NCBI RefSeq assembly: GCF_021462225.1 | Contig: NC_061813.1 | Span: 23,646,442 to 23,710,441, forward strand | Length of the DNA stretch: 64,000 nt | From: Girardinichthys multiradiatus | Lineage: Eukaryota; Chordata; Actinopteri; Cyprinodontiformes; Goodeidae | Reading direction: 5' to 3' | In this document: positions 47,301 to 60,800 of the stretch, piece by piece | Layout: every line of letters starts with the position of its first letter | How positions within the stretch are numbered: the first letter of the stretch is position 1 | Notes under the pieces: model-generated | Database searches by the model: none | The model's input: only the letters and a program-made list of their open reading frames with translations | Told to the model about the DNA's origin: nothing | Made by a program: the position numbers and the translations under genes

Positions 47301-48874
47301 GCTCAATCATGTGCTAAACATCTGCGAGAAGGACGGCACTTTTGACAACATTTATCTGTGAGTGTCTTAATACAGGGTATTTTCATGTATGACATTTTTT
47401 GAATTCGGATTGCTATACAAGGGATTGGGATGAATGTTTTAGGCAGCTAATTGGGAATGTTAAATCCTTTTTTTCCCTTCCATATAAGTAAGTCCACCCA
47501 AGGCTGGCATCACGTTTTAATTGCGGACATTGTTAATCAGTCATAAAATTAGCTACTTATAAACTTTAAGGTGCTAAAAGGGCATATTATATGGGTTTTA
47601 AACCTTTGTTGTTTTGCATTCAGACTTGTAGCAACTGATTGCTGTATTAATTTTGCATTTTAATGTCTGAAATTGAACAATATGTAAAATAAACAAATAG
47701 ATTTCCCATCTTAAATTGGGCATCAATTAGTAAAACAAACCCCACTCATCACGACAATAGGAAAAGCAGATTCTTCACCTCAAACGTGAGTTATTTTGAT
47801 AAGGATTTATATCCTGATTTGTCCAGTAAGAGCAGGAAGTCAGTAGAAATGTTGTCTGAAAGCAGTAGTTAGGAGACCTAGCCAACCAGCACATTACATG
47901 GGGATTTAAAAGTGCTCTGTGACAGTTTGTGACAAAATTTTGAATCAGAAACATAATTCTGCCAGTATTCACCTAAACATCATTTCTACTTTGCTTCTGA
48001 CCCGATTTGTTAAAGTGCTGCCCACTGGCTGGGAGCTGCACTACAATTTCCTTTCAACAACTGTGTCACGACATTATTTTATGTTACACCAGCCTTGCAG
48101 TGGTTGTGTCAGATTTAGTCATTATATGGAAGCAGCTGAAAATCCCAAATTTCCACACTTTACTTTTGAGTGGTTAACTTACTATAGTAATGTAGTTGTG
48201 AAAATGTTTTCAGAAAACCTTGCCTGTCATGCCAATCAAACTCTTTTAAGTCCTTGTACAGTTTAGTTTGTTGTCATTTGGCCCTAAAAGTCATATTAAG
48301 TTAATGTGGTAGGGAGGTTAAAACACTGATACACAATCTATCATTCATTTGGATCAGACACTGAGAAAACAATTAAGTTGCTGCTGCAACTAACTTTTAA
48401 AGCTAGTTAAAGCTAGCCTTTAAAATGGTATAGCGGAGACTTCTGCAGGCTATTTTAAGTTGAGCGCTTGTAGAATTAATTATTTCTTTTTATTCTATTA
48501 CACTTTTGTTTGTTCTGTAGGTGTGTTAATGGCTTACCAAAACTGCTTGCCGTGCTCCTCTTTTTTTAGCACGTCTGTTGTATTTTTCCATTTTTTAATT
48601 TGGTCTTAGTTGGTGGTGCCAGCATAATTTTAAAAACATACTTAGCTTTTTGGCTATTAAACCAAATGTGCTAATCACTTCTTTTTCATTTCACAGTCAT
48701 GTGCAGATCAGCAATGAGTCCGCCATTGACTTTTACCAGAAGTTTGGCTTTGAGATCATCGAGACAAAAAAGAATTACTACAAGAGGATAGAACCTGCAG
48801 ATGCCCATGTGTTGCAGAAGAGTCTGCGCAGTCCATGTGCGCCACCTAGTGGGGAGCTTCAGAAAGCAGAGTAG
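44325..48874 (+). CDS. naa50: N-alpha-acetyltransferase 50 (NatE catalytic subunit)
   Basis: Five coding exons: 44325-44332, 45496-45632, 47087-47206, 47291-47357, 48697-48874, total 510 nt (169 codons plus stop), equal to the human length I recall. The first exon codes only for Met-Lys and two bases of Gly. The fold is a GNAT acetyltransferase: substrate-side IKQLKRLNQVIFPVSYNDKF, then the acetyl-CoA loop RRLGIG at residues 83-88, and YKRIEPADAHVLQK near the C-terminus. It acetylates N-terminal methionine followed by hydrophobic or some other residues and associates with the NatA complex on ribosomes; it is also linked to sister-chromatid cohesion. The C-terminal tail after LQK differs from mammals. 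The intron between exons 2 and 3 carries a dead Tc1. Confidence 0.97.
45998..46896 (-). mobile_element. degenerate Tc1-like transposon in a naa50 intron
   Basis: The ends resemble TACATCTAAAAAA and its complement TTTTTGAGATGTA, with TA at each side. On the minus strand a worn WPANSSDLNAEGIYG string (46395-46345) corresponds to the DLNPIENLW catalytic region, with the catalytic glutamate context damaged. About 900 bp, with large parts of the transposase lost. Confidence 0.7.
47358..48696. other. naa50 intron 4, nothing recognised
   Basis: AT-rich intron of about 1.3 kb with no supported repeat family or exon. Confidence 0.5.
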
Positions 48875-50100
48875 GGGCACACAGCTTTTTTGGGGGGGGG
48901 AGGGGGGAAGAAAAGTATGTGTGCCCATCGACACAGAAACAGAACTGTGACAGATGCCCCACGGTCAACACATTCAACAGTTTCTTCAAAAGGACACTAG
49001 AGAGAGAAAACAGTTTCCCGATATAAAAATTGCTGCATTTGTTTTGCAAAGGTGATTTTTTTTTTTTTTAGCATATTTTATTGTTTCCTTTATTACATGC
49101 GGTTAATTGAGAAATGACCGAAAGCTTTGTATCCAAAAATTGGTTTCTAATGATGAAATGCTAACACTGAGCAGTAGTAGACATGGTGATGGAGAATGGT
49201 GTTCTGTTTTCAAAACACACTGTTTGAGTTGCTTTTATGCGGTTATCAAACCTAATGGGGGACATATCTATGTTTTGAGTAAAAGGAATCAGTAAAAGTG
49301 TTTGAAAGACCATCACTTGACTGGTCGATTTGGAGTTTGAGGTGGAACTGATCCATTGAACAGACAAGACTGTTCTCTCGCTACCTGAACCTTGTGATTC
49401 ATGGAAAGTGAGTGAGACCAGTTTGTTCATGCCTGCAGATGGGAGGAGCAGATATGTTTCCCCTTGATACGGACACAGGGGAGGCTGAATGGTGGGTGGG
49501 AATATGATGTCACCACTCCAGAGAACTTTATTCTTTTGCTTTTTAATTTAATTCCCCTAAACTGTTTTTATTTTTCACACTTACACAGCAAATGGCTCAG
49601 AGGTTCCCCTGGGTTTATGACGGAAAAGTACAAATGCTTAGATGTGGGGAAACCAAACAAGAATTAACAGTATAGGAGTAGTTCTGATAAGTGCATCCCC
49701 TCACATTGACTGGTAGGGGTTGTAATGACAATAGATTGGCTAAATGGATTTGATTTGGGCATTATTAGCAAATTGATTTGTTTAAGGTGGGTGAGTATTA
49801 AACACCTTTATCTCCCCATGTAGCGGCCTTACAAATAATGATTTCAAACTTTCTCCATCAGGAAGCTTTTGTTATCGCACCCTCATGAGGATTTTATGCC
49901 GTTCTGACGGTTTGGACGTTTTGGTCAGGTTTTGATGTTTAAACCAGGAGAAGCTCTGTTCCCTCTGCATGCAAGGAGAGTCGTTCTCTCTACTGTAGTA
50001 TACGCATGTTTTTGCTTTCTTTGAAGAATTTTATCTTTTCTGGAGCTCTATATTGTAAGACTTTTTAATGCCTAAATAAAGGAATTACTATTTGCAGTAA
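48875..50100 (+). other. naa50: naa50 3' UTR
   Basis: The sequence runs from the stop to a canonical AATAAA at 50075-50080, giving a 3' UTR of about 1.2 kb. It opens with a T-run then G-run (about 48887-48907). No competing gene is visible. Confidence 0.7.
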
Positions 50101-50164
50101 AGGTTTTTTTTCAATTTTGATTTTACTTTGCAAATTATTTGCAACTCACACGGATGTATAATCA

Positions 50165-50682
50165 GATCAGAAGTTTCTATACCCCTTGAACTTTTACACA
50201 TTTTGTCACGTAAAGACAACAAACTAACATTTTATAGATAGACCAACACAAAGTAATGCAAAATTTTAGAGTAAAAGGAAAATGTCACATGGTTTTCAGA
50301 GGGGGGTTTGGACCCTAACTAAACATATAGCTAGAGCTGCTATAGAATGGCTTATTTCAAGGTGTATTCACATGTGTTAGAATGGTCCAGACCTAAATCC
50401 AATTGAGATGTCCTCTATTTAATCAGATGAAGCTTGAGATATTTTACAGAGTGTGACTTGAAGCTGAAGTCACAGTGAAAACTGGTTCCAAAAAGTATTC
50501 AATCAGGAAACCTTTTGGATTTTCATTTTTTTAAAAATCAGCGTCTTTTTATTCAACTTTACAATTCTGTTTTGTCGTGGTCTGTCATTATAAAATCCCC
50601 ATAAATTATGTTGTTTCTGGGTGCAATGGGACAAAATGTAAACATTTTCAAGCGATGTAAATAATTTTGCAAAGCATTGTAC
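50165..50682. mobile_element. degenerate Tc1-like remnant
   Basis: The outer parts resemble TTTCTATACCCCTTGAACTT on the left and TTTGCAAAGCATTGTA on the right. A plus-strand scrap near 50380-50410 (AATGGTCCAGACCTAAATCC) matches the codons of the transposase DLNPIE motif. No frame is intact. Confidence 0.6.
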
Positions 50683-51867
50683 AGCCTTCTCATTACACCC
50701 TGTTGGTTTTCACCTTTTATGTGCCCTGTATGAATTCTGAAATGAGAGGTGTTGAGTTTTTACATATGTATGATTTCACTGATACTTCTTTAAAAATCAA
50801 ATGGGTTAGAATCAGATATAATCTGAATTTCAATGATTATTTCATCAATATACACTGATTTCAACCATTTAAAATGTACATTTCTAATATGTTTGAAATT
50901 TGCATAGAGATGAAAAACAATTTTGCACCACTAGGTACGGAATGATTTTACATGGCTCTCAGAAGTTAAAGGGATGTATAATATACTTTCACAGCAATGT
51001 GAGAATGTCAGCCCGTCCCCCATACATGTTCTTTTATTAATGCCTTTTTCTTAATACTTATTTTATAATTGTGTTTTTTAAGAATATTTCAAACAACCAA
51101 AAAATTAATTTTTTAACCTTGATCAAGGAGGAGATATACATTTAAAAAACTAAAGGAGCCCCATTTAGCCGAAACTCCTACAAACAAGCTTGCCGTTTCG
51201 TGATTGGTTGAGACCTTATACTTGCTATCCCATTGGCTGTTGTCTTCCAAAGGGACTGCCCCGTTCTGCACGGATTTAGGTGTATCTAGATTGTTTTGAG
51301 AGATGAGCTGAATGCTCTGCTAGTTTAGCTCCCAATGTCTAAGTTGTTCCTGGAACATATATTCACAAAAATGCCGAAGTTAGAGGTTGGTGAAATTAAC
51401 GTCCGTTTTGTAACAAGGAACGCGAATTATTTCGTCTTTATTTTGCTTAATTTTGTAGGTAACGGTAAGCTAAGATAGCTGTTGGCTAACTAGCTAGTTT
51501 AATTGCTCAGGTTGTTAGCTTTCTGCCATTAAGTGACAGAACAGACATTATTATCGCTTATTATCGATATGACAACGTAAAAGTAGAACATTTGCTTGAA
51601 CAGTTTGTCAAGTAAGCTGTTTTTATGCTGAAGTTTAAGTGTTACTGAATTTAGGTTTGCATTAAGGCTAGGTTACCTTTCACTAGCATGTTAGCGTCTA
51701 GCTGTTCTGGGGGAAGCCCAAAGGTAACAACAGTTTTTAAAGCGTAGCGTAGCTGATGATTACAGCGTTCTGTTCTGTTTGCAGGACGGGCACAGACAGG
51801 ATATAAGGTCCAGTTGTTGAATGCGTTAACTGGTACCTTTCACCATTCAGGCAACTGTTAAAACAGG
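50683..51867 (+). promoter_or_regulatory. usf3: usf3 upstream region, promoter and 5' UTR
   Basis: The AT-rich left part shows nothing. At 51199-51240 there are two ATTGG (inverted CCAAT) boxes about 30 bp apart, GTGATTGGTTGA and CCCATTGGCTGT. A GTAGGTAACG donor-like site is near 51460, and the acceptor before GACGGGCACAG at about 51784 leads to the exon with the ATG. TSS likely lies between 51250 and 51350. No TATA box seen. Confidence 0.5.
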
Positions 51868-54800
51868 ATGCCAGAGATGACTGAAACCCAGACACCTGGT
51901 CGAAAACCCAAGTGAGTATGTTTATATACACATATGATATGATTAGTCAAAGATTAAAGAGACACGGATGTTTACAGCATGGACACTGCTTTGTTTATAG
52001 GAATCAGCTCCAGCAGGGCTCCAAATTGGGCCCTATTCTGTTTGTATTGGTATGATCTTGTACCCAGGGTAAAACCAAAGGCATGAGCCTATATGGGGAA
52101 TACTGAATGCTGACGTTAAGTCAAGAAATGCTTTACTGGGGTTTTGGTTTGGGGTGTGTACACATGTGTAATTGGGTTGCACTTTTTCTGTCCTCATACT
52201 GAGGTTCACAGTATGATAATCCCAAGTAAAACTACCAGAATTCACTCTAACACAAAATTTACACAAAAATCAAAACATTATATAACTGCTTTCATTTTAA
52301 ACATAAAAGGAACAATTATTCCCATTGCCACTAAAATAATGTGACATTAAATTATACAGATATTACAATTCTATGACATCTATAATAATCTATTTGGTAT
52401 TTTGATTTTTATACATAGGCTTGAGAAAATGTATAGAATAAACACCTGCTAAATTTATTTGTAGTCATCGTCCTTATTACACAGAATATTAAAGTTTCTG
52501 GCTATTCTGCTTTGTGTAGATTTGCACAACATAGCAAGCTGATATTTGCTGTTAGTCGTGCCATCTGCTTAAGTATCCAGCTGCCTTCTTTCAGCCATGT
52601 GACAGGCAGTGTGCAGCAACAGGTGGGAGAGGGCATCACTGTTACTTTATGCTCCATAGAACCGGAGAAAACTCAAGTCACTCCAGCACCTTATCTGGCA
52701 TCTCATTGAAAAGGCTTTAAGCTGTAGAAGCAGTATGATGGAAAGTGGTTTTAAGACTGTAGCTTTTTAATACCTCGTATGCCTGAATACTGGTAACCAG
52801 TCCATGCCTACAAGTTCAATTTGGTTAAAGTGCAGACATTGACCATCTTCGGGGGAGAAAATACAGGTTGTCTCAACTCAATACAAGCATCCTGCAAGCA
52901 GTTTTCTAAAGGTTTTAGAAAATAATCTTAACAAGAGGAGATTGTACAATGGCTCCCAGAAAGATTGCATATAATGTTCATTGAATTTATTTATTCCTGT
53001 TGCAGTACTGAACCGTGATTTTTATTTTTGTGTGTGTGTGTGTGTGTGTACGGTTACACGCCTAGTTGATATTCATCTTGATGATCGATGACATTATCTT
53101 TTTGTGTAACTTGGGAAATTTTACATCAAACTCGTTTATATTAGTCTATTCTGTAAATAAATCCAAAAAATCGCATTCCCCGCTTATATGATGCTAACTT
53201 TTAAAATAGTTTTAACGGATTGTGAATTGTCCACCTTTTGCAGAAAGAAGAAAAACAAAGAATCCCATAATGCAGGTAACATAATATCTGCTACGATGCT
53301 TCTGTTTAAAATCTGCTGATTTATGACAATAGAGTTGATGTCGGTTGTTTGACCTAAAATTAATTTTGGCTCGTGTCCGCATTTAGTCGAAAGACACAGA
53401 AAAGAGAAAATTAATGCGGGGATTAATCGCATTGGGAATCTTCTGCCGTGTTCTCAGGCACTTAAACAGGTAAGGAAGTAGCTGCTCTTTATTGAATCAC
53501 AATCATCCTATATGTTTATATAGTGCAATGTGTATTTGCTCTTATTTAAAGCCAATGTTCTCTTTATAGAGTAAGAATATGATATTGGACCAAGCTTTTA
53601 GCTACATCACTGAGCTGAAGAAACAAAATGATACATTGCTCCTGGAAGGTGGAGATAAAGTCCAAGGTGAGGTTTTTATTGTGCCTTTTCTTTTTGTACT
53701 TTAAAATAATCCCCTATTTGTTCCTCAGTGAGGAAATTAATATCAGCAGCAAAGTGAGGAGAATGGAAAGCACACAGATGCACATAAAACTTGAACTGTT
53801 CTTGAAGTTATCAAGGAGGAATATACAGGGGTTGGACAATGAAACTGAAACACCTGTCATTTTAGTGTGGGAGGTTTCATGGCTAAATTGGACCAGCCTG
53901 GTGACCAGTCTTCATTGATTGCACATTGCACCAGTAAGAGCAGAGTGTGAAGGTTCAATTAGCAGGGTAAGAGCACAGTTTTGCTCAAAATATTGAAATG
54001 CACACAACATTATGGGTGACATACCAGAGTTCAAAAGAGGACAAATTGTTGGTGCACGTCTTGCTGGCGCATCTGTGACCAAGACAGCAAGTCTTTGAGA
54101 TGTATCAAGAGCCAGGGTAATGTCAGCATACCACCAAGAAGGACGAACCACATCCAACAGGATTAACTGTGGACGTAAGAGGAAGCTGTCTGAAAGGGAT
54201 GTTCGGGTGCTAACCCGGATTGTATCCAAAAAACATAAAACCACGGCTGCCCAAATCACGGCAGAATTAAATGTGCACCTCAACTCTCCTGTTTCCACCA
54301 GAACTGTCCGTCAGGAGCTCCACAGGGTCAATATACACGGCCGGGCTGCTATAGCCAAACCTTTGGTCACTCATGCCAATGCCAAACGTCGGTTTCAATG
54401 GTGCAAGGAGCGCAAATCTTGGGCTGTGGACAATGTGAAACATGTATTGTTCTCTGATGAGTCCACCTTTACTGTTTTTCCCACATCCGGGAGAGTTACG
54501 GTGTGGAGAAGCCCCAAAGAAGCGTACCACCCAGACTGTTGCATGCCCAGAGTGAAGCATGGGGTGGATCAGTGATGGTTTGAGCTGCCACATCATGGCA
54601 TTCCCTTGGCCCAATACTTGCGCGTCACTGCCAAGGACTACCGAACCATTCTTGAGGACCATGTGCATCCAATGGTTCAAACATTGTATCCTGAAGGCGG
54701 TGCCGTGTATCAGGATGACAATGCACCAATATACACAGCAAGACTGGTGAAAGATTGGTTTGATGAACATGAAAGTGAAGTTGAACATCTCCCATGGCCT

Positions 54801-57800
54801 GCACAGTCACCAGATCTAAATATTATTGAGCCACTTTGGGGTGTTTTGGAGGAACGAGTCAGGAAACGTTTTCCTCCACCAGTATCACGTAGTGACCTGG
54901 CCACTATCCTGCAAGAAGAATGGCTTAAAATCCCTCTGACCACTGTGCAGGACTTGTATATGTCATTCCCAAGATGAATTGATGCTGTATTGGCCGCAAA
55001 AGGAGACCCAACACCATACTAATAAATTATTGTGGTCTAAAACCAGGTGTTTCAGTTTCATTGTCCAACCCCTGTAAGTATTTGAAGCATTAACCATCTT
55101 TTCAGGATATATAGGACATTATGTTCACATTGAACACTAAACGAAAATGTTATTTATATCATGGTTCCACTATTGCAAGGCATGTACAAGTGTGTTTGAT
55201 CTTAAATGTGCACAAGCCGCTTGGTTGATTGGATTTTTGGAGATTCCCACTTCTAGGATTCATTTTGCTCATTCAGGTAATAAATGCTTAGAACAGACCC
55301 CAAGTTACTCAGGGTCTCCTAGTCTATTTATTCAGCTCAGCTCCACTTATTTTTCCTTGAAGAAAATGGTCAGAATTGTGAATACTGCATTTTTTTTAAA
55401 ACCACAATAGAAATCCTATTCGGCTATGTTTTTGAAAGCAGGATACCAGTGAGTATGTAAGGTGCCTGGCAAAGGGTGAGCCTTTTTCACATTTTGTAAT
55501 GTTATAACAAAAAATCTCAATGTAATGTACTGGGATTTATGTGATAGACTAAAACAAACCAGAACATTATTGTGAAATAAAAGGAATATGATACTTGTTT
55601 TATTTTTTTAACAATAATTGGAAAAGCGTTAGGTGCATTCGTCTTCACCCCCCCGTCAATTGTTTGCAGAACCATCTCTTATGGAAATAACCTTTGCCCA
55701 GCTATAGATTAACTATAGACTTATGCCTATATTTCAGCAAAATTACAGAAATGCAGTTAGATTGGATCGAGAGTAACTGTGAACATCAATTCTCAAGTCT
55801 TGCCATAGTTTCTCAGTAGGGTTTAGCTCTGGAGTTGGATTTCTAGCACTTGACACACATGCTTTGACCGAAACCATCCCATTGTAGCGCCGGCTGTATG
55901 TTCAGAGATGCTGTCCTGCTAGAAGGTGAACCTCCAACACTCTTAAGGCTTTTGCAACCTGAAACAGGTTTTCATCCAGCTTTGTGCTGTATTTAGCTGC
56001 ATACATCTTCACACAACTCTGAGCAGCTTCACTGTCTCTGCTAAAGAAAATGATCCCCACAACATGATGCTACCGCATCACATGAATAAAAAAATTAATA
56101 AAACTTTCCAAGGAAATGATCTGTAAAACAAAAACACAACAGGTTTGAAAGAGAGCAGGAAGAAGCAGTGACTTATCCAGTCCTGCCCCTAAGATTTTTA
56201 TCTATAAAAAAAGATTGGAAACCACTGCACAGTTATGCACTTCTTTGTTGGTCACTTCATTAAACATCTGTAAAAAAGTATGTGGTTGTAAAGTGATAAA
56301 ATAAATTTTAAGAACAATGTAAGGGGTATGAATACCTTCGCAAGGCACTGTGTGTTCCTAATGGTTTAAATGCGTGCTTTGTCTCTATGCAGCTGAGGAG
56401 ATCCGACGGCTGCAGCATCAGTTGGATGAATTAAGGAAGGAGTGCGCTCACTACATCGAGCTCCTCAAAGCTCATGATATCAACCTTTTGGTGGATCCAA
56501 CTATTCACTGGAAGGGAAAGCACCACTGTGCCAAAGTGGCAAAAGTGACCCCTACCCATCAGCCCCCAAAGAGCATTGTTGTTTATTCCAACGGTAGTGT
56601 GATTGGCCCTGTAGGGAAACAGGCAAGCCCAGGAAAGAAGCCCTCTGAAACAATTCAGCCACCACCCGATACCAGATTACAAGTTAATGGAGCTCTGCTG
56701 CAAGTTAATACTTCTACCACCACCCCTGCACTTCTCCCAGGCTCATCCGCCACACCCGCTCAGTCTACATCAGGTCTGAGGATGTTAGAGCAGTGTGTGG
56801 TTGAAACCCCTTCTTTGCCACCTTCTGTGTCGTACATCACCCTCCAGATTCCTGCAGGCACCACATCCCTGCTGCCGCAAGCACAACCCGATCCCCCACC
56901 TCAGACCATTCCCTTAGTAGCTACTTCAGTCTCACAGCAATCTGAAAGCAATCCTCAATCTGTGTCCACACGCACGACATCCACCCAAACTACAACCTCA
57001 ACATCATTGGGGGGTTGCTCTTTGGTGACACATGACACTGCCATCAGGACTGTAAGTTACACTGCAGTTCCTGCCAATCAAACTGCTCTTAGGGCTGGAG
57101 CTGCAGGCAGCACACAGACCACATGGACAACATTGCAGATGGCAGGAAACACAGTGCAACCAGTTTGCCACAGTCTCTCCACTCCAGAGGTCAGCAGTAC
57201 CACACAGGCGATCCAGCAGGTTGCAGTATGTCCTGTGGGCACCAGATCCTCTGTTAATCCTGTTCAAATACAGCTGCAACCACACGGGCCTGTACAGCAG
57301 GCACCTATCAAAACTCATATCCCAGCTAATCCGTTTAAAACTACCCCTCAGTTACAACCTGCAATTCTAAACCGCACACAGCCAGTTTTAAACCCCCAGC
57401 CTCAGTGTGCGGGTTTACCCCAGTCTGCCATAGTGCCGCAACCAGCTGTGATGGCTCATCCAGCTATCGTGTCACAGCCCCAGCCTGCAGTTTTGCAGGC
57501 AGCTTCATTGGTTCCTCATCCTCCTACTGCCCTTATTCCACAGCCTCAGCAAACGCTGGTACCCCAGCACCAGGCTGCTGTACTGCCCCTCCTGCAGACC
57601 ATGCAAGTGGTGCAGGTGAACTCAGCTGCTGCTGCATCAGGTGTAACAGCACCTCAGAGCACAAACAATCCAAGTGTTGTCATCCTGCAGCAGGCCAGTG
57701 CCTGTCCCACTCAGCAGGTTGTGAGAGAGGATATTTCTAATGCAACACCTTGTCAGCATATAGTGATCATCCAAGCACCCAGTCAGGCTGCACCTGCTCC

Positions 57801-60800
57801 TCAGAGCTCTCAGCTGAGCATTGGTCCTCCTTCTCTCCCTGCCGTCTCCACTCAAACACCAACCACGACTAGTTCAGTAGCTGTCCCTCCTTTACAAAGT
57901 GTTGGGGGGAAACAGCTTGTGCACATCCTGCCTCGCCCCACCCAGCCAGAGGTAACCCATCCACTGCAGGTCAGCCAAGGATGCTCTTCTTCACCAGTCT
58001 CCACAACCCCACAAACGATCACTGTGAATGGCCAGGTGTTTGCTCTTAAGCCAGTAAAAACCTCTGATAAAGTTGGCTCCCAGATTGGCCAGAGCACCCT
58101 CCAACTAGTCCAGCCAACCACCTCTGAGGAGCCCATTACTAATGTGGCCCTCAACAGTTTAGGGGCCCTTAGCAGTCTGAACCAGAGCATATCTCAAGGC
58201 CTCCCACTGTCTACCCAGAGCAGTTGTCAGCTTCCCCCTTCATCATCAGTTGGTGTTATGCCGCCTGTATCTGGAGCTGCACCTGCACTACCTGCTCAGC
58301 AGCTACAAGCTCCAACAGGGATGGCTGCCACTGTCTCTAAGCCTTCAGGAAAAAAGCCCCACTCAGTTGTGAACACCAAGAGAGCATCATCTAAAAGGAC
58401 TAAAACTGCCAAAAAGAAAGAGCTCAGGACTGCGCAACTTGTTTTTCCTGCCAAATCCACTGCTAACACTGCTCCTGATGGAGGAGGAGAGAGCCAGACA
58501 GTTCAAGATACACCATCTCTAGTTTTACAGTCCTCGACAACCATTCACCCAACATGCACCACAATTTCAGAGACCCGAGATGCCATAAGCTGTGTAACGT
58601 CAGGTCAGAACACACAGCAAATGGTTGTATGCAGTTCATCCAGCAACACTGTTGAATTTAGTCCGATGCAGGATAAAAGCTCTGTCTGTGCATCTCAGAG
58701 TGACTCAGCTGCACCAAAAGTTGTCAGTGAAACAGCCATGAAGCCATCAAGTGGCTCAGCTTTCACAATCGAGACTAAAACAACTTCAGTTTCTGGCAGT
58801 AGCTCGACTGTAACCAAACCGTTGGTCTCAGAGGTTAAACAGTTAACTGTTAGCACCACAACTATCATAATGCAAAGCGCACCAGCTGCCACTGCTTCTG
58901 TTTCCAAACAAAATAAATCCACAGTCACCTCTGCAGTTACTGCAGACACTCTGGTAACTTCTGCTGCTGACTCTAGTCTGAGTTTGCCTCCAGTCTGCAC
59001 TCAGACTACTGCATCAGTGTCTCTAAATCCGAATACCAACACAGTGCAGCCTGCTGTTCCCCAAAAACCACAGTTCCAAGATCAAGTATCTTCTGCTAAA
59101 CCAGAGTCTCGGCCCATAACTTCATCCTCTGCATCTACCCCTCTTGTCCTATCATCATCTACACCCACTGATTCGGCTCCAGACAGCTCTGTTCTAGTCT
59201 CCACATCAACTTTGGAAATTAAGAAAAAGGCCAATACTTCCAGAGCTCCCTCACAGCAGACTGAAGTGAGCTTCCCCCGACCCTCCTTATGCCATTCTAC
59301 AGAAGTCAAACTAACTCAGACAACAAGAAATGACAGGGATGCTCTGGAGGAGAGGCCTTCAACAGCATCAAGAAAAGAAGGTGTGGTGGCGGTGACATCT
59401 GAAGCTCCCCTAAAAAAGGACTTCACTGTGTCTCAGCAGGTTTACACCAACCTAGATGACCAAGCAATGGAGCAGAATATGACATCCAGCAGGCAGACTG
59501 ATTCTCCATTGACTACAGGAGGAGCTGGAGGCAGAGGATTCTCCGTAGCATCAATGCTTCCTCAAGGCCACAGCATTAGTGCATCGTCAGGCTCCTTTGG
59601 ATCGTTTGCGTTTACATCTGAACAGGCAGAGATGCTCGCGTTGGCAATGCTAGAACAAGAAGGTCCCGAGAGAAGAAGTGGAGGATGCTCGGGGGACAAC
59701 ACTGCTACAGCTACGTGGGACTCCTCTAAAACCCCGCCAGTGTCTGCCAGCAGAGACCGAGGCTCCACTGGGCAGCAAGGCAAAATAACCAAACTGATGG
59801 ACCAAGGTGCAGCTAAACATGTTGAGGTGTCTGTCAGTGGGCCAAACAGACATGCGCAAAATATTGCTTACTCGAAAGCTCAACCTCTCCCAACAGGACA
59901 GTCTCAGAGTTCAACCCAAGGTGGGACAGCTGCTAGCCTCAGTGTTAACAACCTGATCAGGCCCAGCTCCAGTCACCAACCATATCCCAGCTCCCCCAGT
60001 GTGACAGCCCAGCAGGGGTCGGTTCCTTCTCCAGCAGGGACGTCTACTCATATGTCCCAACCCTCAAACAATGCCATCTCACCCTGTTCAGGCACTCTCC
60101 AAGTAGTAGAGTACACCGGCATAAAAACTACAATAAGAGGTCCTCCTGGAAATGTTGTAGGTGAGCGACATGCGAAAATAACCTCCAAAAGGCAAGCCCA
60201 GGAAGAAGTGATGTTAACAGGAAAACGACCCAAACCTTGCCCTCCACCGGGTAACGCAGTGAGTCATATGGATGTGAAGGCAACAGACCATAGTCAGATG
60301 ATGGTGGGACAGCTGCCATCCACCTCTGCAGCTGTAATGAATAGGATTAATTCAGATGGTGGAGGCCCGCTCTTTTCAACAAACTCCTACATGATCCCAG
60401 TTGTGCGCCCTGCAGATGGTCACTGCCCTGCTCAAGGGCCTCCTGAGCAGAACCAGGCAGGCGGGCTTCATCTGCCCCAGGGTCACCCACAGCATTCTGT
60501 TAGCCAGCCCAGTCAGCATCTGGGAGCGAACCTTTACATGAAACAGCAGCAACAAGAGCAACAGAGACACCATCTGTATCATCTGCAGCACCACCTGACC
60601 CAGTCTGACCCTGCACAGCGCCACTCACTACACCAGAGGGCGCTGCAGCAGCAGCAGGAGCAACAGCAGCAGCATGTCCAGAAGAAGCGGGGAATCGTCA
60701 GAGGGAATCAAACTGGCTCACCTGCTGGCCTGCAGCAGAAGCCGCATCACCTGGAAAAGTCTGGAATTCATCAGCATTCACATCAACAACAACAACAGCA

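Noticed and set aside
48884..48908. T-run followed by G-run after the naa50 stop
   Set aside because: Possible G-quadruplex in the 3' UTR, but it is a single run rather than four spaced G-tracts.
51371..51480. Short plus-strand frame beginning MPKLEVGEINVRF in the usf3 5' region
   Set aside because: Could be an upstream ORF, but it is short, runs across a donor-like site and has no homology I can name.
57004..60624. Many antisense open frames within the large usf3 exon
   Set aside because: The sense strand is one 1567-codon exon continuous with a recognised protein. The antisense frames are shadows of its codon composition.
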